A stretch of DNA of 64,000 nt. It comes from Adiantum capillus-veneris (Eukaryota > Streptophyta > Polypodiopsida > Polypodiales > Pteridaceae). The notes beneath the pieces were generated by a model. It saw only the letters and a list, made by a program, of their open reading frames with translations. It made no database searches and was not told the DNA's origin. Positions 45,929 through 58,134 of the stretch are shown one piece after another. Numbering within the stretch: position 1 is the first letter of the stretch; each line of letters begins with the position of its first letter. Location of the stretch: the NCBI GenBank assembly GCA_014529385.2, contig CM043963.1, forward strand, positions 81,682,412 to 81,746,411, in the 5' to 3' direction. The position numbers and the translations under genes were made by a program.

Positions 45929-48900
45929 ATGTCTAGGCACATTACAGTATTCGGACCACAAGTTGGTCAAAAGCTTGTCCTTATTTTTGAAGGCAGCACA
46001 TATGCGCTTTCTGTCTCTTCTGTGAAACAGCTTTTTGAGTTTACTAATGCGTTTACTTTACATCCACTTACCATAGTGCAAGACAGGTAAAAATGGAAGT
46101 TACTGAGTCTATTAGTGGTGAAGAGGTCTTCCTTCTGAATCATTATGTATGTCAGTTCTTCAAGGTTCTCTTGACAATTCTTGAACATGACAATGGAATT
46201 AAGGCTCCTCCAGTAATTGTCGATTTAGAATCAGATGTCGAGTCACGTGGCTGCTCTAGCGTACTTGATATTATACGCTCAATGCCTTTGCAGAGAAACT
46301 TGTACTTGGCCCTGAAACAAGCTAAAGATATCATTCAAGTTCAAGAGCTTCCTGTGTTTTATCATGGATATGTTGCATTTGAGTTTCCCTCTCTAGGTCA
46401 CGCTAATGGAATTATTGGGATGGAACAGAGACATGATAGCCACATGTGGACTGAATATGTCACATGTAGCAGTGATACCTTTCCAGGGGTCGTTAGGTTC
46501 AGTCGATGCTCGGGTCACTTATGTTGTGTCAACATTGATTGTCCATATTACTCGAGGACAGGACTCTACAATGAGGTTCATTGGCGAGGCCGGATTTCAA
46601 AGTCATCTCCAAAAGGCATGCTGACACCTGAATATGGCACCTTGACATGCAATCATTGTTCTGAAATGCCAGAGTGTGTGGCAACCTGTCCTGCATTTAT
46701 TTATTATTGTATGCCAAGGGAGAAACAAAAGTGGACCCGTTGTGTGCTGCATCTAGGTGAGAATCAGCATCCGTGTGCGGAAGGGAGGTCAAGAGTAAAT
46801 GAGAAAAAAGTAGCATCAGTGCTTCAAGCTTGTGCTGCTCAAGAACCATTCACTACAGCCAAACAGCTCGAGCGCAGGACTGCTCAGGATATGATCATGG
46901 GAAAGCTTGTAATGGAAAATGCAGACAACACCGAATATATTGAAGATTGTGAGTTTGTTGAATTTCTGGACACAATCACACCTTTGTCAAGTAGACAAAG
47001 GATTGAACGAAGCTTGGAATGCACCAAAAGATCAAAAAATATAAGTGCAAAAGGCTTAGAAGCAGTGCTTGACTTGAAGAGTAAGAGTAGGTCTCCATAT
47101 ATACATGATGTTCTCTTCCCTGGTCAACTTGGAAATGCCCAGCAACCACATGTGTTCAAGATGTCAATAATTGGGCCAGAAAGTGGAGTTGATCTAGTTA
47201 ATTGAATGCGTCCGAGTGGAAATCTTGAGCAGATGTGGATACACTTTGATCATGTGCATCGTGTGCAAGGATGGCCCACAATGTCTTCACATGTTTATGA
47301 TCCATTTGTTCGTGAACTTATGACAATCGCAACATGTGAGTTTACTGTGGAGAATAAGTTTGCACAGATAGAGTTTTGGAAGATTCTCAATAAGGTGGTT
47401 CAAGATCAAGGATTTGATAAGCCTGAGTTCAGAGGTTTCATGTCTGATGAGGCTAATGCAAATTGGATAGCAATCAGAACAGTTTACTTTGGGGGTCCCA
47501 ACAAGGTTTTACCATCTAAGGAAAGGTCTTGCGTGTTTCATTGGGAGCAATCCATGATCCGACATACTACTAAGTGTATCAAACCTTCCTCACAAGAGGA
47601 ACACAAAATTAAATGCCAAAAATGGCAAAATGCACCATCAAAGAATCAAGCAGATATTTGCAAAGGAGAGCTTCGTCGCTTTTGGAGAGCAGGGCATGCT
47701 GTTGATGGTGAAGTTTCATGTTTGGAGACATGGTTGGCTTGGTGGGATATCAGATTTTCACATTGGGGAGGAAGATTTGTTATGCAAGATGAGTCTGGCA
47801 TTTTTGTGCCAAACACTAACTTGTCTGAGAGTAAACATGCTAGCATGAGGGCATGCTTTGGTTTCAAAGAGAAAATTAGTTTATATGAAGCCACAGGGGC
47901 AGATATGGCAATGGCTGTACTACAAAGTGTTAAGTACAATGCATACCTTAAAGGTGCAAAGACATGTAGTGGTCCCGGAATATAAGACCTTGTGCAAAGA
48001 TTTTTACATCATTCATCCACTGCCTCGGCTACAACGAAGTTGGTTAATCTTACACACTGCTCAATGGACAAAATGGGTTTGCAAAGTCTAGAGATGAATA
48101 GGTCAAATATAAGGGAGAAGAGTGTAAAGAAAAAGAGACCAATCTTTGTGGATGTTGGTGTTGTGCTAGAGGATGATAGCCACAGGCCCGAGTATGTCAC
48201 AGTCACTGAACCCATTAGTAGAACAAAGTATGCACGTGCACATGGGGAAACAAAGTATTGGCCTGAGGTGACTGTTGCAAAAACGGTATGGGCAATTAGG
48301 AGAATTGAACCTGGACGTAAAATCACATGTTTTGGAATTTTGCAAGATCAAACAGATAGATGTGGACAATTCATTAATCAAGGCTCGCCTAATATTAATT
48401 CTGGGGTAGCTTTACCGTGATTTTGGGGTTGAAGAAAATATCCCTCGTCAGGATCAAAGCCTGGGGGGATTGTGGAGGGTTATGTATGGTTCTGCAATGC
48501 TAGTAACATGCACACATGGAAGATTCATGACATGGTGGTGGGGCCACCCGGACCTGCACCAGGGGTTTGGAGGGTTGCGGAGGGTACAAATCTACTACCA
48601 CATGAGGCAGAACAACTCCAAGTAAATGGATTTGTACTTCAACAACAACATGGGCCGACAGAATGTGCAGCTGTGAATGGGGGCATTCGAGCAGCAAATA
48701 GAGTTACAAGTGCCTTTCGGCCCAAATACAGGGATGGCAAGGTTATTAAATGGCGCTCAAAGCTGACAAAAGAATTTCAGACCAGAATTGATATTGGAAA
48801 ATGCATGGCAGCAACATTAGTTAAAGAGGTTATTGTTGTGTGCAATGAAACACATGTTTTCTACATTAGCACAGAGGGGTCAAGGGCAAAGGGAGTTTCA

Positions 48901-49122
48901 TACTCTGTGACATTGTCTTATTTTCCAAGATGTACATGTGAGGACTTCCAAAAGAGAGAGTCCAAGAGGTTGACATATGTGCCATGCAAGCAGATTTACT
49001 ATGTGTTTCTCCAAATTTTGGGTTTGGACTCTCATGCCCATGAGTTCATGCACCAAGCAGCCCTAACAAAGGTGGATCTGTTTCAAGCTTTGGGAGGATT
49101 GCGGCCAAATGTACAGCAATAG
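45929..49122 (+). pseudogene. MULE transposase with WRKY-GCM1-like zinc finger and SWIM motif
   Basis: A first frame (ATG 45929 to stop 46088) is followed after a frame change by one long frame from 46093 with stops at 47203, 47983, 48418 and 48430. Zinc finger of the WRKY-GCM1 kind at about 46507-46790: CCVNIDCPYYSRTG, then LTCNHCSEMPECV and CPAFIYY, then HLGENQHPC. The MULE DDE core spans 47200-47960: WIHFDHVHRVQGW, FRGFMSDEANANW, CVFHWEQSM, LSESKHASMRA. A C-terminal SWIM-like CTCEDFQKRES with VPCKQIYYVF (48940-49010) has Gln where CxH expects His. It would bind and cut the terminal repeats. Four stops and the frame change make it inactive as it stands. A stretch at 48100-48420 is unassigned. 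Confidence 0.82.
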
Positions 49123-49582
49123 TTAAAGTGCCTCTAGATGTAAAGGATTTGTGTGGTATGTAGTTTGAAATGCAGCGGTGTTTTTTCTACTTATGATAAT
49201 CCCTAGTTTGTGAGAGATCAGCCCTATGATAAGCCCTAGCGGTATTTTGTCTACTTATTGTAAGCCCTAGTTTGTGAGAGATCAGCACAAGTTTTGAGAC
49301 TGCATTCTATTAATAGTTTCTTGTAAATTTCATATGTGTTTGTAAAAAAATGAACACTATTTTGTTTTAAACAATGTAAGATGCAACGGGTTTGCTACAT
49401 AATCTTATTGAAGATTGGGGTTATGTTCTTCATTCAATTTCTTTTGTCAGTTTTTTGGTGGCTAGGCTAGTTCAAGTGCCTCTCTTAAATTTTCCATTTA
49501 CGTTTGCAAACAAATTAACATTATGGATCTTTTGTTATAAACAAAGTAAGATACAACAAGTTCTCTTATCTAACCTATCTCA
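49123..49582 (+). other. 3' flank of the MULE transposase
   Basis: Non-coding. GTTTGTGAGAGATCAGC occurs twice (about 49208 and 49271) together with CTACTTAT, a short direct duplication of about 60 bp. Confidence 0.5.
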
Positions 49583-49632
49583 CTCGGTTTTTTGTTTGCT
49601 CGGAAGTACTTGCTCGGGGATGGGGATTCCCC
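49583..49632 (-). repeat. MULE right terminal inverted repeat
   Basis: Complement of the left end (38901-38950) with blocks CTTGCTCGGG (49609-49618) and TTTGCTCG (49595-49602). Followed by the duplicated ACTCTTTGGGAGT (49633-49645). Confidence 0.7.
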
Positions 49633-49645
49633 ACTCTTTGGGAGT

Positions 49646-50718
49646 TATTCACCATTTTGATGGGGAGAGAGAAGAAGAGGGAAGACTTCAAGCCTTGATT
49701 GATGCACCAAGTTCAAAGCCTTCTTTGATTAGAGTTGATCTTCCAAGGATAGCTTACAAGATTGGATAGTCTTCCTCTAGGATCAAGTGTAGGCTTAGGT
49801 TTATGTTTATGGCTAAGTACAACTAGGCATCATTCCTCTCACTCCCTCATGAATGGTTTTCAAGGAAGAAGAGGTCCCCTTTTATAGGTGAAGGGAACCA
49901 CCAAGGGTTACACAAGAAAGAGAAAACCAATGTGATAAGGAACTGGCAAAGTTTGAAATAAGTTATCCCTGCATGATGTGGGCAGACTGGGGTCCACCAT
50001 TTTGATCATATCTCCTCAATTGTGGCTCCAAATAAAGAAATAAAAATAGGGACAAAAAATTCAGCTCATGAGCTACGACTTCCATTGTATATAAATTTTT
50101 CCAATTCAGATTGGAACCTTGTGGAAAAAATTCACCAAAATAGGATATCTTTCTGGCAACAAAAGTCTTCTTGTGGTCCCTTTAGCTTAGACTTCCACTT
50201 GATTCCAATGGACACCTCATGCAATATGAAAGCATGACATTGCTCCTTGACAAAGTTTTGTAAGCATCCTCTTAATAATGCATTAAGTGGAGTGCATCTC
50301 TGAAAATCATGCAAGCTAGTGTCCCACTAGGACTTTATTCCTTCCTAGTAGCTATTTAAAAAGAAATATAGAAAATATATAAAAAATACATAGAATATAT
50401 ATATATATTGGAAGCTACCCTAGATATAGGATCTAGCTAGGGTGTGAGATGATAATGAGATAGTAGAAAGAAAGAGCCAATGCTTTTTGCCCCAAGTTAA
50501 AGAGGCGGAGCTATCAATGATTTTTTTCATAGTACTTTCTAATAGTAAAGTAAGAATATATTACCGTTGAGATAAAGAATAGGACATTGAGATAGAAAAC
50601 TTATTTTTATACTTAGATATACATATGTACATTATAGGAAATATACTTATGTATTTAAAAAGTTGCAAGATAGATCTCGTAGCATTCATTCCCACTATGT
50701 ATGTGTCATAGCACGACA
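49646..50718 (-). repeat. 5' LTR of gypsy-3, outer piece
   Basis: It matches 31309-32371 with roughly one difference every 10-20 bases. Conserved TATA box at about 49879-49887 (complement). The outer end CACGACA is followed by ATGTACA. Confidence 0.85.
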
Positions 50719-50725
50719 ATGTACA

Positions 50726-51782
50726 GTTCAGTTGTGGGTAATTGTGGAGCATTTTTTTTTTAAGTCAGCCTATAGTGTGTGTGTGGTGCAACTCTATCCA
50801 GCTTTTCTCCAACCCTTGGATCACCCAATCAAAGGCCTCTGGCTTCTTTCTTCACCGTTGGGTGCTAGAGTACTGCTCACTGCTATCAAGTCAAAGGTTG
50901 TTGCTCACCTCTTTATGGATCATGAGTCCAACTTCCCTCATGTGTTGAAAACTACTGCGCCAACTAGCGCATCACTCTTACCTCTTTGGGCTGCTTCTAC
51001 TAAACCTCACAAGAACCTTACACCAAAGCTTGGATACCACTTGATGAGCTTGCAAAGCCAAAGTGAACACAATCTCTGATAGACATGGCAAGGAGAGCGA
51101 GCCTTGGAGCGAGAGAGAGAGAGAGAGAGATAGAGAAATATAAGGTTGTGCACCAATAGAGCAAAATGAAAATGAGAGTTATGATTAGGCTTCCACTATG
51201 AAAATCTCTAATTGTTTACCGCATTCTTTTATCGTGTTTCATAGAGAGAAGGTCTAAAATCAGTTGGAGAGGGAAGAGAGATGAGGGTGGGGGAGGGGAG
51301 ACGGGTTGTATTTAAATTATTATCGTAAATATTTTTGTAATTATTACCGCGTTAATTACCTCAGTTATTGCCGCTACTGCCGCGTGTATTCTTGAGGCCA
51401 GATTTAGTGCCTAAACTTTCAAATTCTAGCTTAAACATCCCCCCCTCCCCCCCCCCCCCCCCCCCCCTCTTCAAATTTTGGTGTTTCCCTACTCTCAATA
51501 AAAATTAAAGAACATTATATGAAATTTTCAAAAATTTTAAAAAAATATGAAAACATGAAACAATAGTTAGCTATCTACGATTACACTTGGTTACAGTTAA
51601 ACTAATCACTGTCACTTGCTTAACATAATTGATCATGTTCACAAAATTAGAGAGAGGAAGATGGGGGAGAGAGATGAATGGATTACACGACCAAAAAATT
51701 TAATAACTTAAAGTATGCAAAATGTTTATGAATCATCTTCCAAAAGATCTCTACAAGAAGCATTATCCAAAGCCCATGGCTC
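50726..51782. other. Spacer with simple repeats between gypsy-3 and the CACTA coding region
   Basis: No convincing gene. It contains (GA)n at 51109-51130 and a C-rich run (51439-51467). Part of it must be the 3' flank of the minus-strand CACTA element; CACTATGAAAATC at about 51193 could be its terminus, but the partner end is outside the window. Confidence 0.35.
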
Positions 51783-53145
51783 CTAAATCAATAAAGAGAG
51801 AGAGACGGAATTGTCGTTTGTGGATACGTTAGCTTCATCATCTTCGAATTTGTCATCGTCCATCTCATCATCTTCATCATCATGAAAATCATCCTCCCTC
51901 CACAGGACTTGATCCATCGACCTCCCTCTCCTCTGTCTCCTCCTCATCCAAAGTAGGAGGTGGAAGAGGGTCGAAGATGGGGTCTCCACTTCATTAGTGG
52001 AAAAAATGGTTCTCCCCTGAGGTGTTACGGAAATTATGAACCAAAGTTTTGATTGGTGGATTGTTGGGATATAGATGACTTATAGAAGCGAAGCTCAAAG
52101 TGAGTAACATTGGTATAATTAATGCTACAAGAAAATAAGGATAAAAAAGGTAGTCACTCACCTGCTCACAATTGCATGGTAAAACTAAATTGTCACACCT
52201 CCATGTGTGATGCACACTAGAGTCCACCATGTAGAGGCCATTCTCATGTCATTTAGACACATTTCCAAACCACTTGCACTCAAAGATGAATGTATGAAAG
52301 GTTCTAAAATTAACCTTTAGTATCCTTTCATTAGTTCCACGGTACCTGGCTTCATCATTGTCTGTGTCAAAGTTGCCCATGAGGCCACAATCCATGGTGG
52401 TTCTACACTCGTCAATCTGGCACGTACAAAAGTGATGACCTTTGACCACATAGAGTTAAAGGAAAGGCACTACAAAATAGGAAAATATATTCTTATATCA
52501 AATACAAAGATAAAATCAAAAAAGAACTTTACAATATGGTTTATCTATATGAGTACTCTACCTTTGGTACGCAGCCTCATGCATACTCTACCTTTGGTAC
52601 GCAACCTCATGCATACTCCCATTCTTTGTTGGTGATGTCTTCTCCGCACGATTTTACTTCGGTCATTCTCTCATGAATCCACTCCACACTAATGAATTCT
52701 GGGAAACATGCAAGGTGTCTAGGCACTGGGGGTGTCCTCCTTCCTCCATGTGCTTGTTTCCATACTTCTCTCTCTTGCAAACACCTTGCCTTTGCCATTT
52801 TCAACAAGTCCACCCACTTGGTCATAACCTTTGCATTGAGAATACAGAAGTTATTGACCAGTCGGGATAGATGCATATCCATGTTAAATAGTTTTTCCTT
52901 TCCACTTGGCAAGTGTGAAGTCATCCTTGCATCTTTCTCGTCTTGCGAGGCATTGAAGGATAAACTTGTGACAAATACTCTGAGATGTAAACAAATGCCT
53001 CTTGCACAATCTACCCTTTGCCCATACATGCCTCTAGTTGAGACCGTAGCCGCACAAAATCTTTGAGAGTATCTTAAAAACCTCTCTAAGAAGAACATCC
53101 ATCGTCCATGCATTGCTCCACATATAGCGATCTCCTCCATCACGT
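51783..53145 (-). pseudogene. CACTA (TNP2-type) transposase, C-terminal part
   Basis: From the gypsy-2 junction, MEEIAICGAMHGRWMFFLER matches the end of DUF4218 found after TNP2 transposase domains (pattern E-E-x-x-x-x-G-x-x-x-x-R-W-M-[YF]-x-x-E-R). Downstream on the minus strand, RILKVNFRTFHTFIFECKWF and DSSVHHTWRCDNLVLPCNCE (52450-52130) fit the DUF4216 domain usual in plant CACTA proteins. The tail at about 51783-51990 is highly acidic. Frames change between these parts, through introns or lesions. Confidence 0.75.
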
Positions 53146-54971
53146 TGAGTAGCGTTAAACGGTAACCTTGCATTTGCACTACATTTCTACTCAAATGTAT
53201 ATATTTTTTATCAAACTTTTAACCTAGTGTTCATTTTCTCTTTCCGTAATAGCCTTTTTTCATACAAACACCTTACCCTTCTTAGATCTTTATGCATTTA
53301 CCTCATATTTTTCTCTTCATGCTAAATGTAAATAGTAAACTTAATTCTACTCTCCTAATTTTTTACTGTATATTCTTTTAACTAATTACCTTTACTAAGT
53401 TAAATAGTTATCTACATCCCATAATTTGTAAATAAATAATTTATGGGCACTTATCTTACCCATCTTCTCTCAAGGGTAGGGTTAACCTTGTAGGCCTTCC
53501 CTTCCCCACCACTATGTGACCCAACTCTTGGATCATTTACTTGTGTTGGTCAACAAATCTTAAATATAATGTATATCCCCAATAAATCAAACTTTATTGG
53601 AGCCTACCTCATTTGTTTAAGGTGGATTCTCTTTTGAAAAAGCATGCTACACCTTGGATGCATGCTAAAGGGTCCCCTACAAGGAGACTTGGTTCAAAAG
53701 GTGTTTTGGATGCATCTTGAACGCCTTAGCTCGTGGATATACTTGAGAAACACTCAAAAATCATCTTAAACACTTTGAGAAGGTCAACTTTGCCTTTTAC
53801 ATCACCCGATTCTGAGTTACAGGCTGAAAGTTATGGTGAAAACAAGGTGCTGCGGACACTGTTACTGCAGGTCAAAGTTACAATTAGGTAAACCACAAAG
53901 GTGAAAAGTTTTTTTGACTTCTTCAACATTCTAAAATACCAATGGGGAGTTAAAAACCACTTGCATGTGGAGGGGTCGGCTCAAGATGCTTCCAGAGACA
54001 CAACAAAGAGGATGGGAACACTCTGCAGGAGCCACTGGAGAGACATCATGGTGGGGCCCACATACATTATCAACCCTTATGGAGCCTCCACGACTTAAAA
54101 AGCTATTTTTAATGAAAAATAAGTCCCTTATTTTCATAATTTAAGGAATGGTCAAAAGGGAACCTAACTATGGTTAATTACCTACCCTAATCAAGTTTAA
54201 CCTAACCCAAGGTCTTGTACAGCTATAAAAAGGCCCTTTGGCAAGCACAAAAATACACACACCTACTCCATTGCTGCAAATAAGCTCCTCTAAGGCTAGG
54301 GAATCCCTAATCTCTCTCTCTTTTTGTCTCCCTATCCATTTCCTAAGCTCGCTATCATAAGCGGTGCCATAGAGAGAGCATCAATATGCTATTGCTACCA
54401 TTCTCTTGCAAACATTTCTCTTACCATAATCATCCCTAAATAAGGATTGTAGCTTCTATATGAGAGCAAGGATATCAAGATCAATGATCTATCTCATGGT
54501 TTGATCAACAAATTGTTGCAATTGGGGTGTCGTCGTCACACTTTTGCTCTAAACGCATGTAAAATTGGTAAGCATATCTTGGCAGCTTCTCATATTTTGT
54601 GCTCATTGGTTTGCTTGTTTGTTGAGAAAGTTTTTGTGCACCATGGTGTCTATTTTCTTGGCTTCTCTCCTTATGTTGTGTGTAAGTAAGTCTTGGGGCT
54701 GCATAGATGGAGAAGAGCTCTATATGCATGCTGCCTTATGTGTGTAAGTAGTCTATTCTTTTGGGAAAGGAAAGGAGTTGTCAAGTATTTGTGCATTATA
54801 GTGTTGAGCTTTGCTAAGAGGTTGTGTGCTTGCTTTTTCTTAGAAGTATATGAGCACTAATATGGTGAAGGTCACTCTTTGCATGTGAGTTTGTGCAGTG
54901 TTCAAAGGGATTGCTTAAGGAGTGTGTGTTGAATGGTTGAAGGGCATTTTGTGTTGAAGCACATAAGGAAG

Positions 54972-55008
<37 letters not shown>

Positions 55009-55109
55009 GTTTGTTTTGGTTTCCTTCTTTCTCCATAAAAGAGGGTGGTGCCCCTAAGAAATATGCGTGTGTAGGGTCTCACGGAGTGGTTGTCTGGTGG
55101 GAGCCTTGT
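53146..55109 (+). repeat. 5' LTR of gypsy-2, last 30 bp deleted
   Basis: It matches 59597-61568 at about 98% by eye. TATA box CTATAAAAAG at 54223-54232. A (GT)n tract lies at 54975-55007. Confidence 0.9.
54975..55007 (+). repeat. (GT)n microsatellite within gypsy-2 5' LTR
   Basis: About 16 GT units; the counterpart in the 3' LTR is at about 61429-61463 with a different number of units. Confidence 0.9.
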
Positions 55110-57885
55110 CTTTCTTGGCCTCAACTCCTACATCTATCACCGAAGGTGAGAAAGCACTGGTCCAAACTTGTAAGCACAAGACTCCCAAGAAAGAAAGAAA
55201 AGGTGATAGTAAAGGCATTGACTTCAAAGCCACAACAAGATGTGGAACCTATTGTAGATGCTTATGTAAGGGGTAGGAAGGTATCCAATGTGTATGTTGA
55301 TGGTGGAGCACAAATGTGTGTGATCACGGAAAGAGCCATGAATAGACTAGGGCTTGAAATCACTAAATCCTCTAATTGTCAAGCTAGGCTGGCCAACAAT
55401 GCAAGTGTGAAGTGCCTAGGGATCATCGAGAATTTAAAAGTTTCTGTATGTAATATAGATGCACGTGTGGACATGTATGTTATGCCGGACAAGGGGGAGG
55501 GCTATCCCATCATCCTAGGGAGGCCTTGGCTCATTGTTGTGAATGCAGATAAAAAATGGGGACGAGGACAATTGATTCTCAAAAAGGGGCAACATGTAGT
55601 ATACGATTGGCATGAAGGAAAGCAGCTCGACATCAACTATGAGACCACGGCTGATGAAGAAAGTGAAGAGAGTTTTGGCTCAAGCGACGATGAAAGTTCA
55701 ACCACTACATCCAATAGCAAAGAAGAATCATCTTTGGAGGTAATGGGAATCATCTTCAACACATCAAAAACTCCATCAATAGAGGTTGATCCAACAAAGG
55801 AGCAAACAAAGGATGACAAAGGTGACCACAAGCACTTTGAAGACTTTGAGAGGATGCTTGCAAAAGATCTTACCCCTGAGGAGAAGCAGTCCTACATCGA
55901 TATGCTCAAGAGGTATCCCAATTTGTTTATCACTGATTACTCACAAATTAGAGGTGTGGATGTTATAGAGCATGGCATAGAATTAAAACCAGGTACTAAA
56001 CCCGTGGCTCAAAAGCTAAGGCGCCTAGGAAAAATACAACAAGAGGCACTTTTGACAGAGGTTAACCGACTCCTCAAAGCTGGTTTCATTTACCCTGTGT
56101 CTAACTCTAAGTGGGTGCACCCAATTGTAGTAACCCCTAAAAAGAATGAAAAATGGAGGGTCTGTGTTGACTACAAACCGCTCAACACTGCAACAAAGAG
56201 GGATCATTTTCCTCTTCCTTTCCAAGATAAAATCTTAAACGAAGTAGCCGGCTATGAATGTTACACAGTGTGTGATGGGTATTTAGGGTATTTTCAATTC
56301 AGAATAGCAGAAGAAGATCAGTTAAAAACCACTTTCATCACACCTTGGGGTTGCTTTGCCTATAGAGGGATGCCATTTGGGCTCACAAATGCTCCTAGTA
56401 CCTTTATAAGGTTTACAACTCTTGTCTTTCAGCCCTTCTTTGGAAAGTCAATTAGGGTTTTTATGGATGACTTCTGTATCTATAGTAGCCAAAGACTTCA
56501 TTGCCAAAAAGTTGAGGAGGGGCTTAGGAGGCTTCATCAATTTGGGGGACAGCTTAATCCTGAGAAGTGTCACATTGCAGAGTCACAAGTGGTGTTGCTA
56601 GGTCATGTGGTTTCTTTGCAAGGAATTCAAGTGGATCCATCGAAAGTAAATGCTCTCTTGTCACTACAACCACCAACGACAACCAAGGAGCTCATGACTT
56701 TCAACCACAAAGTAAGGTACATGTCTCGTTTCATTCACCTTCTAGCGGAAGCTATTGCACCTTTGCACAAGCTAGCAAACAAACCCACATTTGAATGGAG
56801 AGAGGAACACGAATTATGCTTTACTGAAGTAAAGGGTATTCTCAACTCTCTTCCAACAATAATGCCACCAAATCCAAAGGATACATATTACATCACGCCA
56901 AGTGTAGGAATGGAGGCTATCGGTGTAGTTCTCATGCAAAAAGACCCAAAAACATGCTACATGAGGCCAGTATACTTTGCAAGGAAAGTCATGACCGCTG
57001 CAGAGAAGGGATACACTGATATGGAGAAGGTGGTATTCACAATTATGTTTGCGGTAAGAAAGTTCCGATCATATCTCTTATCTGCACCATTTGTCATTCT
57101 CACCATGGAAAACAATTTACCATATGTTGTGCAACACATGAGCCTCTCATCTAGGATAGCCAAATGGGTTCTAGAACTTCAAGAGTTCGAATACACTTTT
57201 CTTGTGGAAGATAGCACAAGGGCAGGTCTTGTAGACATTCTCACATACAAAGTGAGAGAAAGGAAAGAGTCACCAAAGGCAAGAGACAAAGCTACACCAC
57301 AAAATAATGAGGAGGAGATGGACAACACACACATTTTGTGCTTTGATGGAGCTTACCGACGACAACACGAGTAGGCAACAGGGGGGGTTCTTATTCTAAG
57401 TCCACAAAGGGAAGTTCTTGTTAAGAAAGGTATCACCTTGGAAAATGTTCATTCTAATAGTGAGGCTAAGTATGTCACCTTAAAGTTGGGGCTTGAAGAA
57501 TGCAAAAAACTTGGCATCGAAAGACTTATAATAAGAGGTGATTGCTTACTAGTTATTAGGCAAATCCAAGGGATATGGAAGTGCAAGAACCCTACTCTAG
57601 TGGAGTGGCTTGGACAGGTGAAGGCTTTGATAAAGAACTTTGAAGCTACACAGGTACAGCATGTTGTGAGAACTCTCAACAAGGAAGCAGATTATCTCGC
57701 CAATGAGAAACTTCAGATCATGGTGGGAGGTGTGAAGCTCTACGAACCAAAGTACCAAGGCCAAGAGGAATTGAAGGACATCATATTTTTCCTCCAAACT
57801 GGTGAATGCCCTAAACACTTGGATAAAGTGCAAAGGCATAGGTTGGTAAAAAAGGCAACTCCTTACCAACTCATAGGAGATGATC

Positions 57886-57889
57886 TGTA
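57886..57889 (+). repeat. Target-site duplication of the MITE in gypsy-2, left copy
   Basis: TGTA; the right copy is at 58135-58138. Confidence 0.7.
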
Positions 57890-58134
57890 AACACCATATT
57901 AAATAATATGGGAATCTCCCAATTCCCACTTTCAAAATGAGCTTAATATTTGATTACATATCCAAATCTTAGCCAAAGTTTTGAGATCATGGCTCCAAAG
58001 GCCTTTTTAAGTACTACCTTGTGAAAGTCTTTGGTTTTTTTTTTAAGTTTGAGATTTGTCCATATGGTCAAATATTCAAGGCATTGGTGATTCCCAAGTT
58101 GTCTCTAAAGTCTCAAACTCTCTAATATGGTGTT
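57890..58134. mobile_element. MITE, 245 bp, inserted in gypsy-2 before integrase
   Basis: Perfect 12-bp terminal inverted repeats, AACACCATATTA and its complement, are flanked by TGTA on both sides. Removing one TGTA plus the element joins the codons for D-D-L to Y-H-K-G-K in frame, at a position where the related gypsy-1 protein is uninterrupted. A second inverted copy of CCATATTA lies just inside the left end (57893-57911), so that end can fold as a hairpin. No coding capacity. The superfamily is undecided: a 4-bp duplication, or TA with an offset end. Confidence 0.85.

Larger units (their letters stand above)
38901..49632. mobile_element. Mutator-like element (MULE) carrying a DNA methyltransferase-like gene
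   Basis: It has inverted, imperfect ends: CCCGAGCAAG (38911-38920) and CGAGCAAA (38927-38934) recur as complements at 49609-49618 and 49595-49602 with the same 16-base offset. It is flanked by a duplication of up to 13 bp and inserted in the 5' LTR of gypsy-3, whose two LTR pieces abut exactly. Inside are a 255-bp tandem repeat, a minus-strand ParB/methyltransferase gene, a GC-rich minisatellite and a + strand transposase. The two genes diverge from the 44.1-45.9 kb interval. Confidence 0.82.
31161..50718 (-). mobile_element. Ty3/gypsy retrotransposon split by a MULE (gypsy-3)
   Basis: Read on the minus strand: 5' LTR (50718-49646, then 38900-38752), leader, gag, protease, reverse transcriptase, RNase H, integrase, 3' LTR (32371-31161). 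The two LTRs match over their whole length once the 10.7-kb MULE is removed. The seven bases ATGTACA occur on both outer flanks (31154-31160 and 50719-50725) and include the probable target duplication. Its reverse transcriptase is of a type distinct from the two Tat-like elements here. Confidence 0.85.

Noticed and set aside
54933-55109. Native start of the 813-codon gypsy-2 frame
   Set aside because: The start lies in the LTR and the frame runs through a (GT)n tract and a deletion joint; it is not a natural N-terminus.
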